Shown one piece after another: positions 26,600 through 37,309 of a stretch of 39,225 nt of DNA. Both the position numbers and the translations under genes were made by a program. This DNA comes from Rahnella inusitata (lineage in GTDB: Bacteria; Pseudomonadota; Gammaproteobacteria; Enterobacterales; Enterobacteriaceae), in NCBI RefSeq assembly GCF_003263515.1, contig NZ_JYDE01000022.1, positions 1 through 39,225 of the forward strand, given 5' to 3'. The number at the start of each line of letters is the position of its first letter. Positions within the stretch are counted from its first letter, which is position 1. The notes beneath the pieces are model-generated. The model saw only the letters and a list, made by a program, of their open reading frames with translations, did no database searches and had not been told where the DNA came from.

Positions 26600-28391
26600 G
26601 GGATTGCTCCTTATCTTTTTTATCCTGAGTTTCACCTGCACTACCGTAAACGCGCTTAGCCGGCGGCAGCGTGGTGATTTTCACATCGCCATATTCCAGA
26701 CGCGGCGCAGAATCAGGCTGATAAAATGCCAGCGTGTGCTTAAGGAAATTGACGTCATCGCGTTCGGTGCAGCCTTCGTCCAGACGCTGATGCGCACCGC
26801 GTGATTCACGGCGATTGAATGCGGAATGCGCCATACATTCGGCGACTTCCAGACCGTGACCCAGTTCGATGGTGTAAAGCAGATCGGTGTTGAACACGCT
26901 GGAGGTATCGTTGATTTTCACGCGTTTAAAGCGCTCTTTCAGCTCCGCCAGCTTATCGATGGTTTTTTGCATCAGTTCCGTGGTGCGATAAATCCCGCAG
27001 CCTTCTTCCATGGCCAGACCCATTTCGTCGCGGATAGCGGCCCAGTTTTCATCACCTTCCTGCTGCATGAGCGCCGACAGGCGGTTTTCAATGTCCTGAA
27101 CCTGTGCGTCCAGTGCCGCAGGATTGCCGAAATCTGTCACCTGTGCTGCGCGTAATGCGGCCTGTTCACCGGCCATGCGTCCGAAGACCACCAGTTCTGC
27201 CAGCGAGTTGGAACCCAGACGGTTAGCACCGTGCAAACCGACCGAAGAACATTCGCCGACGGCAAACAGCCCTTTAATGCGGGTTTCGCACTGCCCGTCG
27301 GTTTCGATCCCGCCCATCGTGTAGTGCGCGGTAGGGCGCACCGGGATCGGATCAGTGATCGGATCCACGCCGACGTAGGCTTTCGCCAGTTCGCAGATAA
27401 ACGGCAGACGTTCGCGTAATTTTTTCTCGCCGAGATGGCGCAGATCCAGGTAGACCACGTCGCCGCGCGGAGTTTCGACAGTGCGTCCGGCGCGCCATTC
27501 GTGCCAGAACGCCTGCGAAACCTTGTCGCGCGGGCCGAGTTCCATGTATTTATTTTTCGGTTCGCCGAGCGGCGTTTCCGGCCCCATGCCGTAGTCTTGC
27601 AGATAACGGTAGCCGTCTTTGTTCACCAGAATACCGCCTTCACCGCGACAGCCTTCTGTCATCAGGATGCCGGAACCCGGCAGGCCGGTCGGGTGATATT
27701 GCACGAATTCCATATCACGCAGCGGAACACCGTGACGGAACGCCATGCCCATCCCATCGCCAGTCACGATACCGCCATTGGTGTTATAGCGGTAGACACG
27801 GCCTGCACCGCCGGTCGCCATCACGACGGCGTTAGCGCGGATCTGCACGCGGGTGCCTTCCATCATATTGATGGCGACCACGCCGCGAACCTGACCGTCA
27901 TCGACCAGAATATCGAGGACGAAATGCTCGTCGAAGCGTTTAATTTGTGGGTATTTCAAAGAGGTCTGGAACAGCGTGTGCAGCATGTGGAAGCCGGTTT
28001 TGTCGGCGGCAAACCAGGTGCGTTCGATCTTCATGCCGCCAAAGCGGCGGACGTTGACCGAGCCGTCCTCTTTGCGGCTCCACGGGCAGCCCCAGATTTC
28101 CAGCTGAGCCATTTCAGTCGGGCACTGATGAACGAAATGATCTACCACGTCTTGTTCACACAGCCAGTCGCCTCCGGAAACGGTATCCTGGAAGTGAAAA
28201 TCAAAGCTGTCGTGATCCTGCGTTACAGCAGCAGAACCGCCTTCGGCTGCCACAGTATGGCTGCGCATTGGGTACACTTTCGAAATCAATGCGATGTTCA
28301 GGTCAGGATTGGCTTCCGCTGCGGCTATAGCTGCGCGTAAACCCGCCCCACCTGCACCTATAATTGCTATATCGGCGTTAAAGGTTTGCAC
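26592..28391 (-). CDS. frdA: fumarate reductase flavoprotein subunit FrdA
   Basis: A 599-residue catalytic subunit that reduces fumarate to succinate in anaerobic respiration. [15 protein letters not shown] is the FAD-binding fold. His45 in [10 protein letters not shown] carries the covalent FAD. Active-site segments [14 protein letters not shown] and the C-terminal [10 protein letters not shown] are intact. It is first of frdABCD; three residues shorter than E. coli FrdA at the end. The upstream region has a TATAAT with an FNR half-site at the right distance. Confidence 0.97.
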   Translation of the reverse strand: MQTFNADIAIIGAGGAGLRAAIAAAEANPDLNIALISKVYPMRSHTVAAEGGSAAVTQDHDSFDFHFQDTVSGGDWLCEQDVVDHFVHQCPTEMAQLEIWGCPWSRKEDGSVNVRRFGGMKIERTWFAADKTGFHMLHTLFQTSLKYPQIKRFDEHFVLDILVDDGQVRGVVAINMMEGTRVQIRANAVVMATGGAGRVYRYNTNGGIVTGDGMGMAFRHGVPLRDMEFVQYHPTGLPGSGILMTEGCRGEGGILVNKDGYRYLQDYGMGPETPLGEPKNKYMELGPRDKVSQAFWHEWRAGRTVETPRGDVVYLDLRHLGEKKLRERLPFICELAKAYVGVDPITDPIPVRPTAHYTMGGIETDGQCETRIKGLFAVGECSSVGLHGANRLGSNSLAELVVFGRMAGEQAALRAAQVTDFGNPAALDAQVQDIENRLSALMQQEGDENWAAIRDEMGLAMEEGCGIYRTTELMQKTIDKLAELKERFKRVKINDTSSVFNTDLLYTIELGHGLEVAECMAHSAFNRRESRGAHQRLDEGCTERDDVNFLKHTLAFYQPDSAPRLEYGDVKITTLPPAKRVYGSAGETQDKKDKEQSRG

Positions 28392-28527
28392 TGCATTCCT
28401 CCACTATCATCATGAAATCGGGTTTGATACACCCGCGAAACACCTTCGGAATCGAAGGTTTAGTGAACCCTGATGACATACAGGCGCTGTCCCAGAGGGT
28501 AATATTCTTATTGTTTGTAAGGGAATT

Positions 28528-28569
28528 ATTATACCTAAGTGGTAGAAGTGGTAATTTGATGTGAACGCG
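28528..28569 (-). promoter_or_regulatory. likely frd promoter with a degenerate FNR site
   Basis: On minus, TATAAT occupies 28533-28528, predicting a start near 28521. A perfect FNR half-site TTGAT on plus (28556-28560) and a poor second half would be centred at about 28562.5, that is near -41.5, the position for FNR class II activation. FNR is the known anaerobic activator of frd. Confidence 0.45.
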
Positions 28570-28672
28570 CATTTCGGCTTTATCTGCGTCAGGGTTCGCA
28601 AAATGAGATATTTGTTTGCCCGTGGGGATGCGGGTAGACTGCATGACTTTTCTGAATTCGGAGTAAATCACC

Positions 28673-29650
28673 ATGAGCGAAACAGCCAGCTGGCAACCCA
28701 GCGCTTCTGTCGCCAATCTGCTGAAGCGCGCGGCCATTCTTACTGAAATCCGACGTTTCTTTGGCGATCGCGGCGTGTTGGAAGTTGAAACGCCAGCCAT
28801 GAGCCAGGCCACGGTGACCGATATTCATCTGGTGCCCTTCGAGACCCGTTTTGTCGGGCCGGGCGCTGCCGATGGCATGACGCTGTATCTGATGACCAGC
28901 CCGGAATACCACATGAAACGCCTGCTGGCAGCGGGCAGCGGTCCTATCTATCAGATGGGTCGCAGTTTCCGTAATGAAGAAGCCGGTATCCATCACAATC
29001 CTGAATTCACCATGCTCGAGTGGTACCGTCCGCGTTATGACATGTACCGCCTGATGAATGAAGTGGATGATTTACTGCAACAGGTGCTTGATTGTGCCAG
29101 CGGCGAAAAGCTTTCATATCAGCAGGCGTTTACTCGTCACCTGAATATCGATCCGCTTTCTGCCGATAAAGCAGAACTGCGCGAAGCAGCGGCAAAACTG
29201 GATCTGTCCAATATTGCCGACACCGAAGAAGACCGCGACACGCTGTTACAGCTGCTTTTCACTATGGGCGTTGAGCCGCATATTGGCCGCGATAAACCGG
29301 CATTCGTTTACCACTTCCCGGCGTCGCAGGCATCTCTGGCGGAAATCAGCACTGAGGATCATCGCGTGGCTGAACGTTTCGAGGTGTATTACAAAGGCAT
29401 CGAGCTGGCGAACGGTTTTCGCGAGCTGACCGACAGCCGCGAGCAGCGTCAGCGTTTCGAGCAGGACAACCGCAAACGTGCGGCGCGCGGTCTGCCGCAG
29501 CATCCTGTCGATAACAATCTGCTGGCGGCGCTGGAACACGGCATGCCCGAATGTTCAGGTGTGGCGCTGGGCGTTGACCGCCTGATTATGATTGCGCTGA
29601 ACGCCAACAGCCTGAGCGACGTGCTGGCCTTCCCGGTCACGCGCGCCTGA
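28673..29650 (+). CDS. epmA: EF-P lysine ligase EpmA (GenX/PoxA)
   Basis: A 325-residue relative of class II lysyl-tRNA synthetase lacking the tRNA anticodon domain. It activates (R)-beta-lysine and attaches it to Lys34 of EF-P. Class II motifs are present: [14 protein letters not shown] (motif 1 region), [20 protein letters not shown] (motif 2) and [11 protein letters not shown] (motif 3). It is divergent from frd, as in E. coli. A terminator lies 22 bp after the stop. Confidence 0.97.
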   Translation: MSETASWQPSASVANLLKRAAILTEIRRFFGDRGVLEVETPAMSQATVTDIHLVPFETRFVGPGAADGMTLYLMTSPEYHMKRLLAAGSGPIYQMGRSFRNEEAGIHHNPEFTMLEWYRPRYDMYRLMNEVDDLLQQVLDCASGEKLSYQQAFTRHLNIDPLSADKAELREAAAKLDLSNIADTEEDRDTLLQLLFTMGVEPHIGRDKPAFVYHFPASQASLAEISTEDHRVAERFEVYYKGIELANGFRELTDSREQRQRFEQDNRKRAARGLPQHPVDNNLLAALEHGMPECSGVALGVDRLIMIALNANSLSDVLAFPVTRA

Positions 29651-29672
29651 CATCCACAACGCTTTCCTGTTA

Positions 29673-29700
29673 GCCCCGATTGCTGGTCGGGGCGTCTTTC
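29673..29700 (+). terminator. epmA terminator
   Basis: GCCCCGA (29673-29679) pairs with TCGGGGC (29687-29693), followed by GTCTTTCT. The T tract is imperfect. Confidence 0.75.
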
Positions 29701-29900
29701 TGATTCCCCCTTTCTTTCCCGCCTCCTGCCCTTTTATTGTGCAAAAACACTAAAACGGCGCATTCCATGAAACAAAAGTACCCAAATGGCGTAGCGATGA
29801 TTTTAAAGTTTCAGTGAGCACGGTTTTCTGCAATCCGCTCAAATCGGGCACTGCGCTGTGTTTAAGGCAAATTATTTCGCCGCTGGCCTGCTTTATGCAT

Positions 29901-29935
29901 AACAGGGTTATCACTCATTTTCCCGGAAACCTGTT
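29901..29935 (+). promoter_or_regulatory. leader hairpin at the permease start codon
   Basis: AACAGG (29901-29906) can pair with CCTGTT (29930-29935), which directly adjoins the permease ATG and includes part of its ribosome-binding region. The rest of the 285-bp gap between epmA and the permease has no recognised element; no purine riboswitch core was seen. Confidence 0.3.
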
Positions 29936-31300
29936 ATGTCAGAATCCAACGAAAAAGAACTGCTTTATGGACTGGAAGAGCGTATTGCGCCGGTACCGGC
30001 TTTTTTCACGGCGGTGCAGCATGTACTGGCCAGCGTGGTCGGGATTATTACGCCGCCGCTGATTATCGGTTCGGTGCTCGGGCTTAACGCCTATCTGCCT
30101 TATCTCATCAGCATGTCGCTGCTGGCTTCTGGCATCGGGACATTTATTCAGGCGCGCCGGTTTATGTCGGTTGGCGCGGGAATGATTTGCCTGCAGGGCA
30201 CCAGCTTTGCATTTCTCGGCGTAATCCTATCCGGAGGGATGCTGGTGAAAAGCCGTGGCGGTTCACCTGAAGACATTATGGCGATGATTTTTGGCGTGAA
30301 CTTTGTTGCCGCGTTTATCCCGCTGCTGGTTAGCCGCTTTATCGGCCAGATGCGCCGGGTATTCACGCCTTTAGTGAGCGGAACGGTGATTGCACTGATC
30401 GGTATCAGTCTGATTAAAGTCAGCATCACCGACTGGGCGGGCGGACACGGCGCGGCGAATTTCGGTGCGCCGGCTAATCTCGGTCTGGGGGCGCTGACGT
30501 TACTGGTGATCGTCGCCTGTAACCGGATCAACGTACGCTGGGTGCGTCTGGCCTCGATAGTATTGGGCATTATTGTCGGCTGCGTCGCCGCCGCGCTGAG
30601 CGGACATCTGCCGCTAAAACCCGTGCAGGGCGACTGGTTTGCGCTGCCGCAACTGTTCCGATTCGGCTTTAAATTTGACTGGATTATCTTCGTGCCGATC
30701 GCGCTGGTTTCTTTCATCAGCATTCTGGAAGCCGTCGGCGATCTGACGGCAAACTGCATGCTCTCGCAGCAACCTATTGAAGGTGAGAGTTTCCGCAAAC
30801 GGCTGAAGGGCGGCATTCTGGCCGACGGTATCAGCTGCATGGTTGCGGCGATGTTCTCCTCCTTCCCGAATACCACCTTCGCGCAGAACAACGGTGTGAT
30901 TCAGATGACCGGCGTCGCCAGCCGTTTTGTCGGCATGTATATCGGCGGGGTGTTAGTTGTGCTCGGGCTGTTCCCGTTTATCGGCGGCATATTGCAGCAA
31001 ATCCCCGCGCCGGTACTGGGCGGTGCGACGCTGGTGATGTTTGGCAGCGTGGTGGCAGCAGGTATCCGCATCATGACGCAGTCGCCGGTCGGACGCCGTG
31101 AAATGCTGATTATCGCCATCTCCTTCGGTATCGGGCTGGGCATTGAAGCAGTACCGGAAGCGCTGGGACAGTTCCCGCAAATCGTCGGGAATATCTTCGG
31201 CCATGCGGTCACCAGCGGCGGCGTGGTCGCCATTTTGCTGAATCTGCTGATGCCCGCCGAGCGCGTCAGCGTGGTGGCCGGGGAAGTTAAAGTTCACTGA
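29936..31300 (+). CDS. NCS2 family purine permease (xanthine/urate type)
   Basis: A 454-residue nucleobase:cation symporter-2 with about 14 hydrophobic segments. The two substrate-site motifs are present: LEAVGDLTAN, with the key glutamate, and NTTFAQNNGVIQMTG, with the QN pair. It starts SNEKELLYGLEERI, like XanP/UacT-type xanthine or uric acid carriers rather than uracil carriers. The N-terminus is short, so the ATG at 29936 with GGAA seven bases upstream looks right. It is followed after 93 bp by an amidohydrolase of purine breakdown. Substrate is inferred as xanthine, urate or an oxidised purine. E. coli has yjeM/N/O at this site instead. Confidence 0.9.
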   Translation: MSESNEKELLYGLEERIAPVPAFFTAVQHVLASVVGIITPPLIIGSVLGLNAYLPYLISMSLLASGIGTFIQARRFMSVGAGMICLQGTSFAFLGVILSGGMLVKSRGGSPEDIMAMIFGVNFVAAFIPLLVSRFIGQMRRVFTPLVSGTVIALIGISLIKVSITDWAGGHGAANFGAPANLGLGALTLLVIVACNRINVRWVRLASIVLGIIVGCVAAALSGHLPLKPVQGDWFALPQLFRFGFKFDWIIFVPIALVSFISILEAVGDLTANCMLSQQPIEGESFRKRLKGGILADGISCMVAAMFSSFPNTTFAQNNGVIQMTGVASRFVGMYIGGVLVVLGLFPFIGGILQQIPAPVLGGATLVMFGSVVAAGIRIMTQSPVGRREMLIIAISFGIGLGIEAVPEALGQFPQIVGNIFGHAVTSGGVVAILLNLLMPAERVSVVAGEVKVH

Positions 31301-31393
31301 TTTCGCGCGCGTGCGCCCCTGGATCAGCAGACAGGGCATAACTGAGCTGACTCACTTTTTGAATTTTATTCCGACCAAAAAAGGATGTCAGTT

Positions 31394-32752
31394 ATGTCAA
31401 TACAACGTACGTGGATCCAGAATCCGCTGGCCGTTTTCACGGCAAATGAGCTGGATGCGCGCGGCGGTATCGTGATCGAAGGCACGAAGATTACTGAAGT
31501 ATTAGCCGTCGGCCAAAGCCCTTCACAGCCGGTTGATCAGGTTTTTGATGCCACCGACTGTGTGCTGATGCCCGGCCTTATCAATACCCATCATCATTTC
31601 TATCAGACGCTGACCCGAGCCTGGGCGCCTGTGGTCAATGTGCCGTTGTTCCCGTGGCTGAAAAAGTTGTATCCGGTCTGGGCGCGTTTGCAGCCGGAAG
31701 CGCTCGGGCTGGCCAGCCGCGTGGCGATGGCCGAACTGCTGCTGTCAGGTTGCACCACTACAACGGATCACCATTATCTGTTCCCGCAGGGGATGGAAGA
31801 GGCGATCGATGTGCAAGTCGAAGTGGTGCGGGAATTGGGCATGCGCGCTTTACTGACGCGCGGTTCGATGAGCCTTGGCGAGGAGCAGGGCGGTCTGCCG
31901 CCGAAACAAACGGTGCAGTCCGGTGAAACTATCCTGCGCGACAGCCAGCGGCTGATTGACCGCTATCATCAGCGCGGCGAAGGTGCGTGGATGCAGATAG
32001 CTCTGGCACCTTGTTCACCGTTCTCCGTTACCACCGAAATTATGCGTGAAAGCGCGATGCTGGCGCAGCGCGAAGATGTCCGGTTGCATACGCATTTAGC
32101 CGAAACGCTGGACGAAGAGGCGTTCTGCCTGAATATGTTTGGGCTGCGCACGGTGGATTATCTCGACAGCGTCGGCTGGCTGAATGACCGCACATGGCTG
32201 GCGCACGGCATCCATTTCAACGCCGATGAAATTACGCGTCTGGGTGCCGCAGGCACCGGTATTTGCCATTGTCCGGTATCGAATATGCGGCTGGCTTCCG
32301 GCATGTGTCCGACGCGCGATTTGGAAGCAGCCGGTGTTCCCATCGGCTTGGGTGTAGACGGTTCTGCCTCCAACGACGCGTCGAATATGATGTATGAAGC
32401 GCGGCAGGCACTGTATTTGCAACGCCTGCGTTATGGAGCGGAGTATGTTACGCCGGAACGGGTTTTAGGCTGGGCAACGCGCGGTTCAGCGAAGCTGATT
32501 GGGCGTGATGATATCGGGCAAATCGCGGTGGGAAAACAGGCGGATCTGGCGCTCTTCCGGCTGGATGAACTGCGTTTTAGCGGCAGCCATGATCCGATTT
32601 CCGCGCTGTTATTGTGCGGGGCTGAACGCGCGGACAGGGTGATGGTGGGCGGCAAATGGCGGGTGATTGACGGACAGATCGTGGATATGGATATCAAATC
32701 GCTGATTTCTCAGCACCGCAAAGCGGCGGCGGCGCTCATCGCCGAGTTGTAA
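31394..32752 (+). CDS. 8-oxoguanine deaminase-like amidohydrolase
   Basis: A 452-residue member of the amidohydrolase superfamily (TrzN/AtzA/8-oxoguanine deaminase group). Metal-binding and catalytic residues are visible: NTHHH (66-68), HTHLAE (His234, Glu237), AHG (His271) and GVDGSASND (Asp322). The segments LPGLINTHHHFYQTLTRAW-like and ICHCPVSNMRLASG agree with proteins annotated as 8-oxoguanine deaminase, which converts 8-oxoguanine to uric acid. ATG at 31394 has AAGGA eight bases upstream; an ATG three codons earlier is less likely. It follows the NCS2 permease and probably shares its transcript. An s-triazine hydrolase or another aminohydrolase activity cannot be ruled out. Confidence 0.85.
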   Translation: MSIQRTWIQNPLAVFTANELDARGGIVIEGTKITEVLAVGQSPSQPVDQVFDATDCVLMPGLINTHHHFYQTLTRAWAPVVNVPLFPWLKKLYPVWARLQPEALGLASRVAMAELLLSGCTTTTDHHYLFPQGMEEAIDVQVEVVRELGMRALLTRGSMSLGEEQGGLPPKQTVQSGETILRDSQRLIDRYHQRGEGAWMQIALAPCSPFSVTTEIMRESAMLAQREDVRLHTHLAETLDEEAFCLNMFGLRTVDYLDSVGWLNDRTWLAHGIHFNADEITRLGAAGTGICHCPVSNMRLASGMCPTRDLEAAGVPIGLGVDGSASNDASNMMYEARQALYLQRLRYGAEYVTPERVLGWATRGSAKLIGRDDIGQIAVGKQADLALFRLDELRFSGSHDPISALLLCGAERADRVMVGGKWRVIDGQIVDMDIKSLISQHRKAAAALIAEL

Positions 32753-32754
32753 CG

Positions 32755-32790
32755 CTCAGGGGCAGACATTCTGCCCCTGAGTCTCTTTTA
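32755..32790. terminator. terminator between the deaminase gene and mscM
   Basis: An 11-bp perfect stem CTCAGGGGCAG/CTGCCCCTGAG (32755-32765 with 32771-32781), loop ACATT, followed by TCTCTTTTA. It stands two bases after the deaminase stop and reaches the mscM stop, serving convergent genes. Confidence 0.9.
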
Positions 32791-35700
32791 TAAATCGCCC
32801 GGCGAACGTGAGCTGTTACCGCTACGGCCACTGCCACTGCTGCTGGTAAAGGTCGCGTTATTGCCATTCTGCGCGCGATGCAAAGTTTCCATCCGCACCT
32901 GGAACGGTGGGAATGGCAGGGTGATGCCGTGTTCGCGGAATCCGGCCAGAATCAGCTGATGGATTTCGTGGCGTAGCGGCATACGGTGCGCCATTTCAGC
33001 GGCGTGCATACGCAGTTCGAAAATCTGAATACCCTGCTGCAAATCCACCAGATAGGCTTCCGGCACTGGCGTGTCCAGTACCAGCGAACAGCGGTGCGCG
33101 GCGTTGAGCAGAATTTCAGTCACTTCTTCGCTGTTGGCTTCCGAAGGTGCAGGCACCGTCAGCACCACACGGGTCACGGAATCGGACAGCGACCAGTTGA
33201 TAAATTGCTCGGTGATAAAGGCCTTATTCGGCACGATGATCTCTTTGCGATCCCAGTCGGCGATGGTAGTGGCGCGGGTGTTGATCTTGGTGATGCTGCC
33301 GGTCAGATTACGGATCGTCACGGTATCGCCGATGCGGATCGGTTTTTCGAACAAAATGATCAGGCCGGAAATAAAGTTAGCGAAGATCTCCTGCAAACCA
33401 AACCCGAGCCCGACACCCAGCGCAGCGACCAGCCATTGCAGCTTCGCCCATTCGATCCCAATCAGTGAGAAGCCCACCAGGCCGCCAATCAGCAACAGCA
33501 CGTATTTGGTGATGGTCAGCACGGCGTAACCGGTGCCCGGCGTCAGATCCAGGTGTTGCAGCAGCGCCAGCTCCAGCAGGGCCGGTAAATTGCGCACCAG
33601 CTGGGTGGTGATGATCAGCACCAGAATGGCGATCAGCACCGATCCCAGCGTGATCGGCTGCATGCTTTCGACGCCCTGAACGGTGGATGCTACCTGCCAG
33701 AGATGAATATTTTCCAGGAATGAGAATGCCGAATGGATTTCAGACCACAGGAAGATCACTGAGATAAGCGCGATAAGCGTCAGCAGCGATCGCACCAGAC
33801 GCAGTGATTGCGCGGAGATCGCATCCAGATCGACCACCGGTTCTTCGATTTCCACCGTGCCTTCATTGCTGGTATTGGCATGGTGTCCTTCGTCTTCGCC
33901 GCGTGCCCGCTGGTTGAGCATTTCTGCACGGCGCTGTTTGGCGCGCTCAAAGGCGATACGGCGTCGCTGGATAAGCATCCAGCGGCGGATAATATGGTAA
34001 ATCACCAGCAGCACAAACCAGATGGCGACCGACGTCTCCAGACGTGCAAGCAACGCCTGCGACGTGGCGAGGAAGCCCATGAGCGAAGCCAGCGCTGCGA
34101 CAATCGGTGCACCCAGCAGCATCCACCACAGCGCGTTATTGAGCATGTTCTCGCTGTTACCTTTCTTATCGAGGTACAGCGGAATGCCCGCGCGTTTCAG
34201 GCTGTGCGTCACCAGCGCGACGACCAGACACAAAATCACAAAGCACAGGCGGCCAAGGGTATTGGAGAATTCGCGATCGTTGAGATTATCAAAAGTAATC
34301 AGCGCCATAATCAGCGGCACAATCACCCAGATGGAGAGCGCGTAATAGCGCAGTGCGCGGGACACGGCGCGTTGCGGCCAGCCAAAGTGGGTGACAAACA
34401 ACCCTTGCGGATGCGCCAGCGCCGCGCTGACCATAAATGCCCACAAGATCGGCAGCGTCGCGGTCACACCGTCGCCAATCGCCACGGCAATCGGATACGG
34501 CCATGCGCTTTGCAACCCGAAGCCCAGCGCCGCCCACAGCACCGGCAGCGGCATCGCCACCAGTATCGACCAGAACACGGTGCGCATCGTCAGCGAGAAA
34601 TGATCCTGCGTAACTTTGCCCACCTTGCTGCTGGCGCGTGCCAGAAATGCGTAGTAGTGCTTGCGTGAACTGATGCTGATGATCACCAGAATCAGTGCGC
34701 CAAACAGCGGCAACAGAGTTTCTTTACTTGTGATCATCATCATTCCCGCGCCGCCCAGCTGGCTCAGCGAATCCAGAGACAGCAAGCGTTTCAGGTCATG
34801 CGCCAGCATCATCGGATAAGAAAGGCCGACCGGGCTGACGTCGGCAACCCAGAACAGGTAACGGTGCGCGGCTTCATGAACGTCATTCAGCGCTTCCACC
34901 AGTTGGCTGTTGGCCACTTTCAGCTTGGTCAATTCGAGAATTTGCGTGTCACAGCCGGAAAGCAGCGAATTGAGCAAATCGCGCTGCGTGCGCAGTTGTG
35001 CGTCGAGAATTTTTTGCTGCGCGGGGGTCAGCGGTTTGCCATCGTCCTGGCGCCCCTGACGGTAAACCGCCTGTTTATCGAGTAAATCTTCATAGTGCAG
35101 ACGCTGAACGCGCAACTGGCCCATATCGCGGTCAAGCTGTTGCGGTTTCGGCATATCCGGCAGGCGTGAAACCTGCGCCCGCAGCGTTTCGCCTAGCAGA
35201 TTGGACGCACCGAGCCACTGTGCCTGTTCACGAATGGTGTTGATCGCCTGACGGACCTGCTGCGTTTGCGCGGCTGCCTGACGTTGCTGAGAGGAAATCA
35301 GATCCATCCGTTGAGCCTGCTGGTTCAGCGCCAGTGAAAGTTCGCGGTTGGACTGCAATTGCTGGCTGATGGAATGGGGAAGTTCGCCACTCTGTTCTGC
35401 CAGCAGCTCGGTTTTTTCCAGCGCCTGTTCGGCTTCACGCTGACGCTGATTATTGAGCGTATTGCGCAAGGCTTGCAGCTGCTGATCCAGATAATCTGCA
35501 CGCTTTTTGTAAAGATCGGCGCGCATCCGCGACAGTTCCTGCCGGTTATTCGACGAGAGCTGAGCCAGTTCAAGTTCATCAACTTTTGCTTTACGCGCCG
35601 CAGATTCCGCCTGTAAAGCGCTAAGCTGAGCCTGTGCCAGAATAGAAGACGTGGCCGCTGCCGTGGCCGCCTGAATACGCTGATCGATATCGCCCAGCGC

Positions 35701-36156
35701 ATTGCGGGCTTCGGATTGCTGCTGCGGGATCTGACTGAGGGAATCACTGATATCGCGTGAGCGATCCTGCTCCTGACGCAGCTGACGGGTTTCTTCAAGC
35801 TGCTGACTGCTGATTTGCAGAATTTGCTGATCGAGTTCGGCACTGGATAAATCGGTGCTGACCGCAGGCGGCTTTTCGGGCTGATTTTGCAATTCCTGAC
35901 GCAGGGACTGCGTCAGTTTCGGGAAGTCATCGATCACCTTTTGATATTCCGCCGTGCGCCCGGCAGACACTTTGGCCTCGTTCAGCCAGTTGAGGGCACT
36001 TTGCAATGCCTCAACCACCTGCGCCTGATTGGCCATTTCTTTGTTGGCTTCCGCCTGTTTCAGTTCCTGTTTAAGCTGATCTTCAGTCGGCGCTGCGCCT
36101 GCCATGAGCGGCAAAGACAGCAGTAAACTCATCAGCAAGGCGGGGATCAGGCGCAC
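32788..36156 (-). CDS. mscM: large mechanosensitive channel MscM (YjeP)
   Basis: A 1122-residue MscS-superfamily channel that opens under membrane tension during osmotic downshock. A signal peptide ends PLMAGA. The first 500 residues are a long periplasmic domain rich in Gln/Glu/Leu, with coiled-coil character. About eleven membrane spans follow. The MscS-like pore domain is at 900-1050 (GVGLGFGLQEIFANFISGLIILFEKP region, IRIGDTVTI and NKAFITEQFINWSLSD). The tail is Ser/Gly-rich. The start is GTG at 36156 with GGAAG six bases upstream. It lies 39 bp after psd on the same strand, as in E. coli. Confidence 0.95.
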   Translation of the reverse strand: MRLIPALLMSLLLSLPLMAGAAPTEDQLKQELKQAEANKEMANQAQVVEALQSALNWLNEAKVSAGRTAEYQKVIDDFPKLTQSLRQELQNQPEKPPAVSTDLSSAELDQQILQISSQQLEETRQLRQEQDRSRDISDSLSQIPQQQSEARNALGDIDQRIQAATAAATSSILAQAQLSALQAESAARKAKVDELELAQLSSNNRQELSRMRADLYKKRADYLDQQLQALRNTLNNQRQREAEQALEKTELLAEQSGELPHSISQQLQSNRELSLALNQQAQRMDLISSQQRQAAAQTQQVRQAINTIREQAQWLGASNLLGETLRAQVSRLPDMPKPQQLDRDMGQLRVQRLHYEDLLDKQAVYRQGRQDDGKPLTPAQQKILDAQLRTQRDLLNSLLSGCDTQILELTKLKVANSQLVEALNDVHEAAHRYLFWVADVSPVGLSYPMMLAHDLKRLLSLDSLSQLGGAGMMMITSKETLLPLFGALILVIISISSRKHYYAFLARASSKVGKVTQDHFSLTMRTVFWSILVAMPLPVLWAALGFGLQSAWPYPIAVAIGDGVTATLPILWAFMVSAALAHPQGLFVTHFGWPQRAVSRALRYYALSIWVIVPLIMALITFDNLNDREFSNTLGRLCFVILCLVVALVTHSLKRAGIPLYLDKKGNSENMLNNALWWMLLGAPIVAALASLMGFLATSQALLARLETSVAIWFVLLVIYHIIRRWMLIQRRRIAFERAKQRRAEMLNQRARGEDEGHHANTSNEGTVEIEEPVVDLDAISAQSLRLVRSLLTLIALISVIFLWSEIHSAFSFLENIHLWQVASTVQGVESMQPITLGSVLIAILVLIITTQLVRNLPALLELALLQHLDLTPGTGYAVLTITKYVLLLIGGLVGFSLIGIEWAKLQWLVAALGVGLGFGLQEIFANFISGLIILFEKPIRIGDTVTIRNLTGSITKINTRATTIADWDRKEIIVPNKAFITEQFINWSLSDSVTRVVLTVPAPSEANSEEVTEILLNAAHRCSLVLDTPVPEAYLVDLQQGIQIFELRMHAAEMAHRMPLRHEIHQLILAGFREHGITLPFPPFQVRMETLHRAQNGNNATFTSSSGSGRSGNSSRSPGDL

Positions 36157-36195
36157 TCGTCACTTCCTTTTTTTCAGTTCTTTCTGACAGTCAGT

Positions 36196-37107
36196 TCAGA
36201 CGAAATCAGTCGTCGTTGGTTCTTGCGGGGCAGCCGCTGGCGCACGCAGGGCTTCGGCAAAGGGTTCGCCCATGCGGGTAACCGTGCCGTTGTTCAGCTG
36301 AGGCATAAAGCGAACCTGACCGGCGGCAAACAGGTTAATCACCGTTGAACCGAGTTTGAAGCGCCCCATCTCCTGGCCTTTTTCCAGCGCGATCGCGCCT
36401 TCTTCACCGGCGGCAGGATAGGTCCAGCGTTTAATGATGCCTTCACGTGGCGGCGTAACGCAGCCAGCCCATACGGTTTCGATGCTGCCGACAATCGTGG
36501 CGCCAACCAGAATCTGCACCATCGGGCCAAATTCAGTATCAAATACGCTGATGACACGCTCATTACGGGCGAAAAGATTCGGCACGTTGGCGGCAGTCAG
36601 CGGGTTTACCGAGAACAAATCGCCCGGTACATAAATCATTTCACGCAGTACGCCGTCGCACGGCATATGCACGCGGTGATAATCGCGAGGTGCCAGATAA
36701 ATGGTGGCGAACTGGCCGTCTTTGAACTGCTCAGCCAGCTGATAATTCCCTGCCAGCAACGCTTCGAGGCTGTAGAAATGGCCTTTTGCCTGGAACAGTT
36801 TGCCGTCGGTGATAGCCCCTAACTGGCTGACTGCGCCATCGGCGGGCAGGCAAAGCATGTCCAGGCCGCTGACGACAGGACGTGCGCCATCGCGCAGCGG
36901 GCGAACGAAGAATTCATTGAACGTGGCGTAAGACTTGATATCCGGGTTTTGTGCTTCTTTCATGTCCACGCTGTAAAAGCGTGCAAAGGCTTTGATCACC
37001 CAATGCGTCAGCGTGGCGGCACGTTTTTCCGCGCCCCAGCCTGCCAGACGGGTCAGACCTTGTTTAGGAAGTAAGTATTGAAGTTTGATTTTGATACTGT
37101 CCAGCAC
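36196..37107 (-). CDS. psd: phosphatidylserine decarboxylase
   Basis: A 303-residue proenzyme that makes phosphatidylethanolamine. It cleaves itself at LGST between Gly253 and Ser254, giving a pyruvoyl group; this numbering equals E. coli only if translation starts at GTG 37107. AAGAGG lies eight bases before that GTG, so I prefer it to the longer frame beginning at 37188. [12 protein letters not shown] holds catalytic His residues, and [14 protein letters not shown] is conserved. It heads psd-mscM. Confidence 0.97.
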   Translation of the reverse strand: MLDSIKIKLQYLLPKQGLTRLAGWGAEKRAATLTHWVIKAFARFYSVDMKEAQNPDIKSYATFNEFFVRPLRDGARPVVSGLDMLCLPADGAVSQLGAITDGKLFQAKGHFYSLEALLAGNYQLAEQFKDGQFATIYLAPRDYHRVHMPCDGVLREMIYVPGDLFSVNPLTAANVPNLFARNERVISVFDTEFGPMVQILVGATIVGSIETVWAGCVTPPREGIIKRWTYPAAGEEGAIALEKGQEMGRFKLGSTVINLFAAGQVRFMPQLNNGTVTRMGEPFAEALRAPAAAPQEPTTTDFV

Positions 37108-37309
37108 GGGGAAAACCTCTTGGATGGTATGAATGACCGGCTTGACCGGCCATTTCTGCAGGAGACCGTCAATCATCTGGACGGTCACACATCGTGTTAT
37201 GGCGGAGGAGCGTTTTTACTGGCGCTGATTGTAACGGTGAGAAATCAACGGTTCAACGTCCGTTAACTTCCCCCGCTTATCATTAACCTGTTAGCTCAAT
37301 GAGTTAACG

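Noticed and set aside
27435..28340. A 301-codon plus-strand open frame opposite frdA
   Set aside because: Shadow of the third-position G+C bias of frdA; no domain and no ribosome binding site.
29651..29935. Purine riboswitch upstream of the NCS2 permease
   Set aside because: No conserved purine-riboswitch core or three-way junction could be traced by eye.
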